A stretch of DNA of 64,000 bases from Fuscovulum ytuae (GCF_029953595.1 NZ_CP124535.1:372001-436000), one strand, 5' to 3'. Shown: positions 17,062 to 25,534, counted from the first letter of the stretch. Numbers and translations are program-made. Notes: generated by a model from the letters alone, not told the origin.

Positions 17062-18227
17062 GCGGCCTGCGCCTTTGGCAGAAGGTCAAGGATGCGGCGG
17101 GCATTCGCGCGCCAATCGTGATGGCTGGCCTGATGCGCTGCCTTGTGGCGCAAGTGGCAGGAGAGGTCGGGGTCAGTCGCCACTTTTTGCAACCCATCCG
17201 CCAAGGCCACAGCATCGCCGGGCCGAACCAGCAATCCGCTGCCGTCTTGCCCCAAAAGATCTGCGGTCTGGCCAATACGGCTTGCCACGATGGCACGCCC
17301 CATCGCGAGGTATTCAAAGAGTTTCAGGGGCGAAAAGTAGTTGTTGACCATTGCCGGGTAGGGGGCGGCAGCCACATCCATGCGCGCAATGAGGCCCGGA
17401 AGGTCCTGATGCGCTACCCATCCGGTGAACGTAACTGATCCGGTCAACCCAAGTCCCTCAGCTCGTTGCATGAGGGTGTCGCGTTCCGGCCCATCACCGA
17501 CGATTAGAAGATGCGCTGGAAGGCGATCCCGTACCAGGGCAAAGGCGTCAAGCAGCACCTCCGTGCCATGCCATGCCTTCAGAGATCCGGTGAAGCCCAC
17601 AACGAAGTCGGTATCGGCAATTCCCGGAACGCGGGCGGCCGCAACTGCCGGGTGGAAGAGAGACGTGTCAACGGCATTCCCGATCACATGCACCTTCGAC
17701 CGTGCCGCCCCGCGCGATTGGGCATAGTCGGCGACCCCCCGAGAAACGACGACAAGTGCGGCTGCCTTTGAAAAGACCTCTGACTCGATCGCACGGGCCT
17801 CGTCGCGCAGCACGAATTTGCGAAATAGCGCCTGTTCTTCGACCAGCGGCGCATTGACCTCGATCACGGCGGGCAGCCCAAGCCGCTGCCCCGCGCGGAC
17901 GCCCGCCGCCGACCATAGCGCGTAACGTTCGTAGATAAGGTCGAAAGGATGGTCGCGGTGACGCTGTTCAAAAAGCCGTTGCATTGCTGCGGCAAGCTCG
18001 ATCAGGCGGCGTTCCTTTGCCTCACGGTCAGCGGCGGTCGGAAAGTCGGGGCCAAGGGCGATCACGGGAAATTCGGCCGCGTCCGTTCCGGCTTCGGCGC
18101 AAAACACCTCTACCTCGTGGCCTTCGTCCCGAAAGGCCTTGATCATGGCGCGAACATGGACCGACCCGCCCTTTTGACCAAAGACAGGAATGCCGCCATC
18201 GGCGCAAAGATAGGCAATGCGCATCAC
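17058..18227 (-). CDS. GT4 family glycosyltransferase
   Basis: 389 residues. The N-terminus MMRIAYLCADGGIPVFGQKG has the glycine-rich donor-site loop of GT-B enzymes. DLIYERYALWSAAG follows, then VIGNAVDTSLFHP, GFTGSLKAWHGTEVLLDAFA, and a C-terminal site with YFSPLKLFEYLAMGRAIVAS, where Glu is in the usual place of the family's second acidic residue. The gene overlaps its neighbours by 4 bp on both sides. Donor and acceptor are unknown. Its position before the exporter gene suggests it acts on the exported product. Confidence 0.9.
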   Translation of the reverse strand: MMRIAYLCADGGIPVFGQKGGSVHVRAMIKAFRDEGHEVEVFCAEAGTDAAEFPVIALGPDFPTAADREAKERRLIELAAAMQRLFEQRHRDHPFDLIYERYALWSAAGVRAGQRLGLPAVIEVNAPLVEEQALFRKFVLRDEARAIESEVFSKAAALVVVSRGVADYAQSRGAARSKVHVIGNAVDTSLFHPAVAAARVPGIADTDFVVGFTGSLKAWHGTEVLLDAFALVRDRLPAHLLIVGDGPERDTLMQRAEGLGLTGSVTFTGWVAHQDLPGLIARMDVAAAPYPAMVNNYFSPLKLFEYLAMGRAIVASRIGQTADLLGQDGSGLLVRPGDAVALADGLQKVATDPDLSCHLRHKAAHQASHHDWRANARRILDLLPKAQAA

Positions 18228-19438
18228 GCGGCCCCCCTGATCTGTCGCCCGTAGGCCTTATGGAAAAGCCCCGCTAACGCCGCGCTGCTGGCCCTAAGGT
18301 CGAACTGCGCTTCGGCCCGCAGGCGACCAGCTTGTCCCATCAAGATTGCCCGCGCGGGGTCACGGATCAGGCTTTGCAGGGCCTCTGCCAATGCGGCGGG
18401 GTCACCGGGTGAAACGAGGTGACCCGTCTTGCCCTCCGCGACGATCTCCGGGCCACCAGTGACGGTCGTGGTCACCACAGGCAGACCTTTCGCCATCGCT
18501 TCAAGAAGGACCGTCGGCAATCCATCGCGATCCCCATCCGGCGTGACGATGCACGGGAGGGTAACAAGACTTGCCTCTTCAAGAATATGGGTCAGTGTTT
18601 CTTGCGGCATCGGACCCAGAAGTTGAACGCGCTCATCAAGGCCAAGCTTCGTGATCTGCTCTGTCAACGCACCATGAAGTGGGCCGTCGCCGATGATGCG
18701 GCAGTCGAAATCCGTGCCCCTTTCGGCCAAGCTTGCGCAGGCGTCGATCAGGTCGCGAAAACCCTTCTTTTCGACCAGACGCCCTACGGCGAGGATGCGT
18801 CCCGGTTTGCGTCTCGCGGGTCCGGCAGGCCGGAAGGACGAAAGGTCAATTCCATTATAGATCCGATGAATGCGGGTTTCTGCTTCGGGACAAAGCGTCG
18901 TCAAATGGCGCAAGTTGAAGTCAGACACGGTCACCGTGAAAGCTGCAGCAATAAGCTTTGTCCTGCGCTTGGCTGTATCGGTTTCTGGGTCTACGTAATC
19001 ATGATAGATATCCCGCGCATGCGCTGTCAGCGAAAACGGCAGGCCTGCACTGCGCGCGGCAAGAAGGGCCACCGTCGTCGCATCCGACGCGAAATGTGCA
19101 TGCAGGTGGTGAAGTCCCCGCGCCCGTGCCAGCTCTGCCACCCGTTCTGCCTTTGCGATCAGCCGGGACGCTGCGGCGGCAGTCGTTCCCGCGAAGAGTG
19201 CCGCATCCTCATCATCGGGCGTCATCATAGGGCCCGATGTATCGGCTAGGCGGGTAATCCGGGCTTTTAGCTTGGCAAGCCCTGCGTGGCGGGGTTCATC
19301 GGGCGGGTCAAGAAGCGAAAACACCTCAACCGTGATGCCCCTTGCTTCAAGGGCCAGCACTTCGTTCAGGATGAAGGTTTCAGAAAATCGCGGAAAGCGT
19401 TTGACGACATATCCGACCCGTAAGTTGCGATCATCCAT
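18224..19438 (-). CDS. GT4 family glycosyltransferase (ExoL/WcaL-like)
   Basis: 404 residues. VGYVVKRFPRFSETFILNEVLALEARG near the N-terminus is typical of exopolysaccharide and colanic-acid type GT4 enzymes. Further landmarks are HLHAHFASDATTVA, IHRIYNGIDLSSFRP, AVGRLVEKKGFRDLIDACA, and GDRDGLPTVLLEAMAKGLPVVTT. It overlaps the REC-glycosyltransferase gene by 8 bp. Resemblance to polysaccharide enzymes favours an oligosaccharide or polysaccharide product for this operon, but no polymerase or flippase of the Wzy/Wzx type is present in the window. Confidence 0.9.
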   Translation of the reverse strand: MDDRNLRVGYVVKRFPRFSETFILNEVLALEARGITVEVFSLLDPPDEPRHAGLAKLKARITRLADTSGPMMTPDDEDAALFAGTTAAAASRLIAKAERVAELARARGLHHLHAHFASDATTVALLAARSAGLPFSLTAHARDIYHDYVDPETDTAKRRTKLIAAAFTVTVSDFNLRHLTTLCPEAETRIHRIYNGIDLSSFRPAGPARRKPGRILAVGRLVEKKGFRDLIDACASLAERGTDFDCRIIGDGPLHGALTEQITKLGLDERVQLLGPMPQETLTHILEEASLVTLPCIVTPDGDRDGLPTVLLEAMAKGLPVVTTTVTGGPEIVAEGKTGHLVSPGDPAALAEALQSLIRDPARAILMGQAGRLRAEAQFDLRASSAALAGLFHKAYGRQIRGAA

Positions 19439-21017
19439 GCGACACCTGCAAACTCTGTTCAGTCTCTTTCGGTGCGCGCTGCTTCAGCAGTGCGGCGATA
19501 TGAACCGCCGCCCGTGTGGCCCCGTCGAATGCCAGAGAAAGTTGCGCGGGACGTATGGATGGCGATGCGCTGGTCCCGCTTAGGTGAAGCGACAAGGCCT
19601 TGGGTGTGAGGTCGGGCCGTTCAATGACCTGAGCAAGCCCAAGAGAGCGCAGCCGTTCCGCACGGATGCGCTGCTCGGATGAAGGTCCGACACGTGGCAC
19701 GACGAGGGCAGGCACACCTATGGCGAGGGCCTCGGTCACAGAGTTGTAGCCGCCCATCGTCACGAAAAGGTCGCTCGCCGCGATGCGGGCTGGCATGTCG
19801 TTGACCTGATCAAGGAAGGTCACATCCAGTTCCGCCGCGCGTATATGCAGCCTTTCGCGAAGTTCGTTGTCCATCAAGGGACCAGCGATCAACGTAAGCT
19901 CGGGGCGGTAACGGCGTGGCAGCAGGGCCTGTGCCTCAAGCGCTGTAGCAAGCAGGAGGAATGCATCCCGACCCCCACCGCCCGAAACGAGAACACGGCG
20001 CGGTCCTTTTTCGCGGCGCTGCATGCGCCGGGCCTGCACTGTTGTGACCGCGCCGCAATATTGCACATGGCCCGGACGTAGAGCATCAAGTCCATAGGCT
20101 CGGCTGGATGGGTAGAAATCGGCATTCCCATAGATCAGGACATCGTCATAAAGCCCCGCGATCACTTTATCCGTTCCGGTTTCGCACCATCGGCTGCGTG
20201 TTCGTTCCGGCTCATCTAGGATGTCTCGTAGGCCAAGGATTGTCTGCGTTCCATGCATTTCCCTCAGGCGGCGCAGAGGGGTCATAAGTTCGTTCCAAAC
20301 ACCTGTCGGTTCGTGGTCGACAAGAAAGATGTCCGGCTTGAAGGTATCTGCGACCTGCTGAAGTATCCCTGCTCGCATCGCGCTTGCGGTTTCCGCATCG
20401 ATGCGCAGGCTGCCCGACTGCCAGCGATCCCGGCCCAGCTTGGCCAGAGAGGGCAGTTTGATGTAGTCGATCCCCGGCTTTGGCGCAAAAATCATACCCG
20501 CCGGGCAGCCCACCAACATCAGAACCGAAAGGCCGGGGACGCGGGCCACCAGTTCTTCGGCAATCGCGCTGTTGCGGCGCATATGTCCCAGCCCGATTGT
20601 GTCATGCGAATACATCATCACCGACGGACCGGGGCGTCGCTGACCTTGTGGCAGGTTCTGCGCCAAGAGTGCAGCGACCAATTCGGACAGTCGCGCCATC
20701 GCGAAGGGCTTTGACAGGAAAGCCGCCACCGCGATTTCTTCGGCACGCAGGCGGTTTGCCGTGGTATCTTGACCGCTCATGACGATGACCGGGCAATCGC
20801 GCAGCCTGTCGATATGCGCAGTCAGCACCTCTAGCCCGTCGCCATCCCCCAAAGAGATATCCGCGATCACGAGGTCGGGCTGCATCCCCGACCCAAGGGC
20901 AAGCCGCGCCGCAGAGGCAGAAGGCGCATGCGTCACGGTATGCCCCGCACGGCCCAGCAAGATAGAGATATTTCGGGCGATGATTGGTTCGTCTTCGATA
21001 AGAAGGATATCCGACAT
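19431..21017 (-). CDS. Response-regulator receiver domain fused to a MurG-like (COG4671-type) glycosyltransferase
   Basis: 528 residues in two parts. Residues 1-120 are a receiver domain: DILLIEDEP with the acidic pair, phospho-acceptor Asp53 in VIADISLGDGDG, and Lys103 in FLSKPF. Residues 132-510 are a GT-B enzyme with MMYSHDTIGLGHMRRNSAIA as the N-lobe loop, SGGGGRDAFLLLATAL and TMGGYNSVTEALAIGVPALVVPR in the C-lobe, as in MurG-related transferases. It is the first gene of the nine-gene operon and is divergent from a histidine kinase gene 206 bp away. Control of glycosyl transfer by phosphorylation is the direct inference. The second such transferase (24532-25512) lacks the receiver. Confidence 0.88.
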   Translation of the reverse strand: MSDILLIEDEPIIARNISILLGRAGHTVTHAPSASAARLALGSGMQPDLVIADISLGDGDGLEVLTAHIDRLRDCPVIVMSGQDTTANRLRAEEIAVAAFLSKPFAMARLSELVAALLAQNLPQGQRRPGPSVMMYSHDTIGLGHMRRNSAIAEELVARVPGLSVLMLVGCPAGMIFAPKPGIDYIKLPSLAKLGRDRWQSGSLRIDAETASAMRAGILQQVADTFKPDIFLVDHEPTGVWNELMTPLRRLREMHGTQTILGLRDILDEPERTRSRWCETGTDKVIAGLYDDVLIYGNADFYPSSRAYGLDALRPGHVQYCGAVTTVQARRMQRREKGPRRVLVSGGGGRDAFLLLATALEAQALLPRRYRPELTLIAGPLMDNELRERLHIRAAELDVTFLDQVNDMPARIAASDLFVTMGGYNSVTEALAIGVPALVVPRVGPSSEQRIRAERLRSLGLAQVIERPDLTPKALSLHLSGTSASPSIRPAQLSLAFDGATRAAVHIAALLKQRAPKETEQSLQVSHG

Positions 21018-21097
21018 GTTTGCCCCCGGCGGATCTTGTGCTGGGGGTCATCCTAGGGTGTTGGATCGCTTGCCGCTGCCTGCTCTAGCCGCGCTTT

Positions 21098-21134
21098 GGG
21101 GCAAATCGCCGGGGCAAAATGGGGCAAAAGCCCC
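21098..21134. promoter_or_regulatory. Triple GGGGCAAA repeat and palindrome between divergent genes
   Basis: GGGGCAAA occurs at 21098, 21111 and 21121. The last copy is part of the inverted repeat GGGGCAAAAGCCCC (21121-21134). The block lies in the 206-bp region between the REC-glycosyltransferase and histidine kinase genes, 80-117 bases from the former's start. It is a candidate binding site for the regulator encoded at 22605-23828. Confidence 0.5.
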
Positions 21135-21223
21135 ATTACCCTCTCTCCGTTCCATCCGACCTGATTTGCGCGCGACGCAAGTTGTGGTTTGGTGCAATCA
21201 CGATGGACCCAGCGGAGGATGGC

Positions 21224-22603
21224 ATGAGCCTTCTGATCGGCGCCACTAGTCTGCGCGATTCACCGCATCATTTGCGGATGCTCACGATCTTTTTCGTGAT
21301 CAGTTTCGTTGCAATCTTTTCCACGGCAGTGATCCTGTCGACGGCGCTTTCACGGTACATCATCGACCAGATGATGATGCGCGATGCGATCGTTTCGACG
21401 GAATTCCTGAACTCCATTGTCCATGTTGAACAGGCCGCCCCCTATTTCCTTGGCATTACGGACGCGCCAACCCCACCTGACGTAAAGGAATTCGTCTCCC
21501 ACGTTTCACGTTTGCCGGATGTCTTCCGGGCGAATGTCTATGGTTTTGACGGACATATTCTTTGGTCTAGCGATCCACAGATGGTTGGAAAGAAATTTGA
21601 TGACAACGAGGAACTCGCCGAGGCGATGGAAGGTCGGTTGGAACCTGAGTTGAGCGTGATCAGTCGCGGCGACAAGGATGAACATGTCGGCTTTCCGGAC
21701 GGCGTGGACCGCTTTATCGAATATTACATTCCGATCCGGCGCGAAATCACGGGTGAGGTTGTGGGCGCTGTCGAAGTGTATAAGGCACCGGAAAGCCTGC
21801 TTGCCTCTATGACCGAAATTCGAAAACTGGCTTGGCTTGGTGCGCTTGCGGCAGGTTGTGCGCTGTTTGGGGGGCTTGCCGTCGTTGTCGCCTATGCCAG
21901 CCGCGTCTTGCAGCGGCAGGAAGCCCGTATCGTCGAAACCGAACGTCTCGCCGTGGTAGGAGAGATGGCCTCTGCCGTCGCGCATGGTTTGCGCAATCCG
22001 CTTGCGGCCATCCGATCCTGCGCCGAATTGACTATGGAAGACGACATCCCCGATCACAGCCGGGACGCCATCCGCGACATCACCAACCAAGTTGACCGTC
22101 TGGAAAGCTGGATTCGCGCCTTCCTGATCCGCAGCCGCAACGACCCCGGCAGCCTTTCCGACCAGGCGCAGATCGATCAGGTGATCCAGCGCTGTTTGGA
22201 AAACTTCGAAGCACAGATGCGCAAGCGGGGCATCGTTGCGGTGATGTCGGGAGGAAGGGGCCATCCGATTGCCTTGGCACAACCTTCCGAGCTTGAGCAG
22301 GTCCTGAACTCGATCATCTCGAACAGTATCGAGGCCATGCAAAAGGGGGGGAAACTGGGTATTGGCTGGTCCACCCGGCCTGACGGCAAAGTGGCCATCA
22401 TTATCACCGACACCGGCCCCGGTATCCCGCCAGACATGGTTGGGCGCCTGTTCAAGCCTTTTGAAACTGGCAAGGCGGCGGGGCTTGGCGTTGGTCTCGC
22501 GCTGGGCCGTCGCATCGTAGAACGGATGGGGGGCTCCCTCGATCTGAAGAACCGCCCGAGCGAGGGTGTGGAAGTCACCCTCATCCTTCCGGGGCATGCT
22601 TGA
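21224..22603 (+). CDS. Membrane sensor histidine kinase
   Basis: 459 residues from the ATG at 21224, which has GGAGG 5 bases upstream. Helix 1 (about 19-43) and helix 2 (about 203-225) enclose a periplasmic domain of about 155 residues that looks Cache-like (ANVYGFDGHILWSSDP, YYIPIRREITGEVVGAVEVY). The phospho-acceptor His254 lies in EMASAVAHGLRNPLAAIRS, followed by a HATPase domain with EQVLNSIISNSIEAM, DTGPGIPPDMVGRLFKPFETGK and GLGVGLALGRRIVERMGG. The downstream regulator gene begins 1 bp after its stop. Likely targets are that regulator and perhaps the receiver domain fused to the divergent glycosyltransferase. Confidence 0.93.
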   Translation: MSLLIGATSLRDSPHHLRMLTIFFVISFVAIFSTAVILSTALSRYIIDQMMMRDAIVSTEFLNSIVHVEQAAPYFLGITDAPTPPDVKEFVSHVSRLPDVFRANVYGFDGHILWSSDPQMVGKKFDDNEELAEAMEGRLEPELSVISRGDKDEHVGFPDGVDRFIEYYIPIRREITGEVVGAVEVYKAPESLLASMTEIRKLAWLGALAAGCALFGGLAVVVAYASRVLQRQEARIVETERLAVVGEMASAVAHGLRNPLAAIRSCAELTMEDDIPDHSRDAIRDITNQVDRLESWIRAFLIRSRNDPGSLSDQAQIDQVIQRCLENFEAQMRKRGIVAVMSGGRGHPIALAQPSELEQVLNSIISNSIEAMQKGGKLGIGWSTRPDGKVAIIITDTGPGIPPDMVGRLFKPFETGKAAGLGVGLALGRRIVERMGGSLDLKNRPSEGVEVTLILPGHA

Positions 22604-22604
22604 C

Positions 22605-23828
22605 ATGACTGACATTCTGATCATCGAAGACGAGGACGTTCTTGCCCGTTCGATTGTGGGTTTTCTTGAAAGACGCGGTTTTTCGGCGGGATTTGCGATT
22701 GACGGACAAAGCGCGGTGGCCCTTTTCCGGCGTGAGAGACCGCGATTGGTGATCCTTGACGTCCGACTTGGGCGCGAGAATGGGCTTGATCTTCTTCCGA
22801 CCCTGCGAGGGATCAACCCCGAAGCGCAGATTGTTGTGATGACAGGGCATGGCGATGTTGGCATCGCGGTCGAGGCGATGAAGCGGGGTGCACGGGATTT
22901 TCTGATGAAACCCGCCCCGCTTGCGATGATCGCCGGGATGGCTGCTGAATTGATCCTTCAGGATAATGCGCGCCCCGTGGATGTAACGGGGGTGGACAGG
23001 ATCGTTGGGCGATCCTCTGCAGCCATTGACCTGCGTGCCACTCTGCGCCGTCTGGCTTCGGCGGCGGAAGGGCTGCAGCCGCCCGGCGTTCTGCTGAGCG
23101 GTCCGCGGGGCAGTGGCAAAACCCTCGCCGCACGGGCCTTGCACGAAACGGTTCAGGACATCCGCGGCAAGATGGAATGCATCGACTGTTCGGTCGGTGA
23201 AGGTCAGGTCGAAACAGCCTTGCAGGCCGGGGCGCGGGTTCTGATGCTAAGGCATGTCGATGCTATGGGCGAAGAAGAGCAGGGAAAACTCGTCCGCGCT
23301 TTGGAGGCCGATCCGGGACTTTGGGTTATTGCCACCACCGCGCGCAACCTTGGCGCTTTGGAGCGTAAGGGAAATTTCCGTCCCGACCTTCTTTATCGCA
23401 TACAAGTTGGCTGGGTCGATGTACCCCCGCTTGCAGATCATAGTTCCGATATCCTGCCTCTGGCCGAGGAATTCGCCCGCCGAACCGCGTTCCGCTTTTC
23501 GAGAACGCGTCCTCGTCTGACCGGGGAGGCAAGGGTAAAGCTGTTGCAACATGATTGGCCCGGCAATGTCGCGGAACTTGAGAACTGCGTTGAACGCGCC
23601 GTCATTCAGTCGAACGACGGCATGATCAGCGCCGGCGATATCAAGATCATCGATCATTCCGAACGTGAAGAAGCGGCCGTGCCCAACCTGACGAAGATGG
23701 AGGAAACCGCACTGGTCAAGGCATTGCGGGTCACGGGCGGAAATGTTTCGCGCGCCGCTGAGATGTTGGGAATATCCCGGGACACGCTGCGCTATCGCAT
23801 GGAGAAATTCGGCATTTCAAGGCGTTAA
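22605..23828 (+). CDS. NtrC-like response regulator lacking the sigma-54 contact loop
   Basis: 407 residues from the ATG at 22605; an in-frame ATG at 22596 would overlap the kinase gene. The receiver domain has Asp52 in ILDVRLGRENG and Lys102 in FLMKPAP. A shortened AAA+ domain has Walker A GPRGSGKT (166-173), ARVLMLRHVDAM in the place of Walker B, and FRPDLLYRIQVGWVDVPPL. The GAFTGA loop required to engage sigma-54 RNA polymerase is absent, and the segment between Walker A and B is short. A Fis-type helix-turn-helix ends the protein (VTGGNVSRAAEMLGISRDTLRYRM). It should act through ordinary sigma factors, as NtrC does in Rhodobacter capsulatus. It converges with a kinase-like gene, overlapping 4 bp. 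Confidence 0.9.
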   Translation: MTDILIIEDEDVLARSIVGFLERRGFSAGFAIDGQSAVALFRRERPRLVILDVRLGRENGLDLLPTLRGINPEAQIVVMTGHGDVGIAVEAMKRGARDFLMKPAPLAMIAGMAAELILQDNARPVDVTGVDRIVGRSSAAIDLRATLRRLASAAEGLQPPGVLLSGPRGSGKTLAARALHETVQDIRGKMECIDCSVGEGQVETALQAGARVLMLRHVDAMGEEEQGKLVRALEADPGLWVIATTARNLGALERKGNFRPDLLYRIQVGWVDVPPLADHSSDILPLAEEFARRTAFRFSRTRPRLTGEARVKLLQHDWPGNVAELENCVERAVIQSNDGMISAGDIKIIDHSEREEAAVPNLTKMEETALVKALRVTGGNVSRAAEMLGISRDTLRYRMEKFGISRR

Positions 23829-24535
23829 ATCAGATATTCAACCTGATGCAGAAGGGAGGTATCGCCCTTTTCCGCCTGTTTCAGCGCCCTGCGAAAGATT
23901 GCAAGTGTCGTGAAATCCCCAAGGCTGAGCAGATCAATGCCGCCTGCCATGGCACGCCATTCCCGAAGGACCGACCGCCGCGCCTGCTCTTGCCGATCTG
24001 CCAGCGCCATGTCCGGTGGACCTTGTTGGGTGGCGAGCCAGGCGATCAGATTGCCGAGATCGGCTTCACTTGGGCCAAGGGCAAGATCATCCAGATCAAG
24101 AAGCCAGCTAAGACCCTCGGCGTCGCGGATCACCTGCGCCGGGTGGAAATCGCCGTGGCAGAGCCTTTGCATCTCGTTCCTCAGCCGCGGCATGATTTGC
24201 CTGATCCGGTTGGTCATCCAGATAGGGGCCAAGGAAAGACGGGGATGGATGCGGGCGAGGGGATCGTAAGGTTGCAGGCTAAGTCCGGGTGGCTTGATCC
24301 GATGCAGATTGACCAAGGGCGCGAGTAGGTCGGGCTTTGAAGCAAGAAGTGCCGTCGCAGTGTCGCCATGAATGCGAGGAAAGCACAAGGTCAGGTCGCT
24401 CGTCCGGGTCGGAACTGGCGTTGTAATCCCTGCCTCGTGCAGCGCCTTTGCGCGCGCCAAGGCGGCCTCTGCTGCTGCTGCCGAAGAAAAGCGCTTTAGA
24501 ACAGTGCTTTGCCCGATGGTAACGCGCGCGTTCAT
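23825..24535 (-). CDS. APH-fold kinase-like protein 4, short form
   Basis: 236 residues, lacking the N-terminal region of the other three. The loop is LCHGDFHPAQVIRD (His127, Asp129, Gln134), followed by LLDLDDLALGPSEADLGNL as the metal site. A probable ATP-binding lysine is Lys14 in TVLKRFSS. As in proteins 1 and 3, Gln replaces the usual Asn. It is the second gene of a two-gene unit with the glycosyltransferase upstream (4-bp ATGA overlap) and ends against the regulator gene on the other strand. It probably belongs to the same pathway as the nine-gene operon. Confidence 0.82.
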   Translation of the reverse strand: MNARVTIGQSTVLKRFSSAAAAEAALARAKALHEAGITTPVPTRTSDLTLCFPRIHGDTATALLASKPDLLAPLVNLHRIKPPGLSLQPYDPLARIHPRLSLAPIWMTNRIRQIMPRLRNEMQRLCHGDFHPAQVIRDAEGLSWLLDLDDLALGPSEADLGNLIAWLATQQGPPDMALADRQEQARRSVLREWRAMAGGIDLLSLGDFTTLAIFRRALKQAEKGDTSLLHQVEYLI

Positions 24536-25512
24536 CCCGTGGCCAAGATCGCTTGCGCTGCTTGGTCTTCACCGCTCGGCCCCAAGATGACAGGCGGGCG
24601 GCGCAGGCGGTGCTGAAGGACCTTGGCGAGCCAAAGGCCGTTTGTCGGGTGGATCGTGCCGTTTGGCGATAGGTGGGGGGCCCAATGGGCGACGCGGTCG
24701 TTTTGGTTGTCGATGGAGCGGGGGATGGCGATCAGATGCGCGGGAGTGGAGGTGGTGGCGAGTTCGAGGACGGAATTGTAACCAGCCGTCGAAATCACGG
24801 CATCTGCTGTCATGAAGTGTTGGTTGAGGTTGCCGCCGGGGTCAATTGTTCCATCGATTCCAGAGACTTGGCCAAAGGCCTTCGCGCGCGGTCCTATGGC
24901 CTGCACCGCATCAAAAGGGACAGGGCAGGCCGCACGTAGTTGGGAAAGAAGAGTCCCAATCCGATCATAGATCTCTGCCGAGGTTTGCGCGGTGCCGCCA
25001 CCGCCCGTCGCAATAAGCAGCAGGGCGCGCCTTCGGGCGGGCGGCGCTGGCATTTCTGTATTTCGGTAAATCCAACCCACAGAAACAAGGCCTTGGCTGG
25101 TTCCATCAGGCATTTGAGGAACCCAGTGATCGGCCGGATTGGCAATCAGGATACGAGTCCAAGGGCAGTGGTGGGGGTGGAAGCGCGAAAGATGCTCGTG
25201 CGGAGTTTCTCGCAGAATGAGGATGCGTGCTTTGGCGCGATCCTCCAGTTCCGGCAGGTTCATTGTATCGAGAACGGCTATGAAGGGCGTGGGGCCTGCC
25301 GCTGCCGGCATCTGGTCACGCTCTGCTACGGCTATGTGGTCAAAGGCAGAAATATCTTCCTTATCAAGGCCTTGTGGGGCGGCGTTGGTAATCAGTCTGA
25401 GGTGGCGGTTGGGGGCGGCGCGGCGCAGGGCGCGGGCGATGGTGGCGCTGCGGCGCAGGTGACCGAGGCCCGATTTCGACGTGGCGAAGAAGACGATCTG
25501 GGTAGAGGACAC
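24532..25512 (-). CDS. MurG-like (COG4671-type) glycosyltransferase, stand-alone
   Basis: 326 residues from a GTG at 25512. That start is chosen because the protein then opens with VSSTQIVFFATSKSGLGHLR, aligning with the transferase part of the receiver fusion; the extension to an upstream start runs into the 12-bp repeat array and looks non-coding. The GT-B features are GLGHLRRSATIARAL in the N-lobe, IATGGGGTAQTSAEIYDRI in the linker region, and ISTAGYNSVLELATTSTPAHLIAIPR at the donor site. No good Shine-Dalgarno is visible, so the start is uncertain. It is a paralogue of residues 132-510 of the fusion, without the receiver domain. Confidence 0.85.
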   Translation of the reverse strand: MSSTQIVFFATSKSGLGHLRRSATIARALRRAAPNRHLRLITNAAPQGLDKEDISAFDHIAVAERDQMPAAAGPTPFIAVLDTMNLPELEDRAKARILILRETPHEHLSRFHPHHCPWTRILIANPADHWVPQMPDGTSQGLVSVGWIYRNTEMPAPPARRRALLLIATGGGGTAQTSAEIYDRIGTLLSQLRAACPVPFDAVQAIGPRAKAFGQVSGIDGTIDPGGNLNQHFMTADAVISTAGYNSVLELATTSTPAHLIAIPRSIDNQNDRVAHWAPHLSPNGTIHPTNGLWLAKVLQHRLRRPPVILGPSGEDQAAQAILATG

Positions 25513-25534
25513 AGCAGAAACCCCGGCTTTTGTT

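Noticed and set aside
22605-23828. Sigma-54-dependent activator
   Set aside because: The GAFTGA loop is absent, and I found no -24/-12 promoter in the 21018-21223 region.
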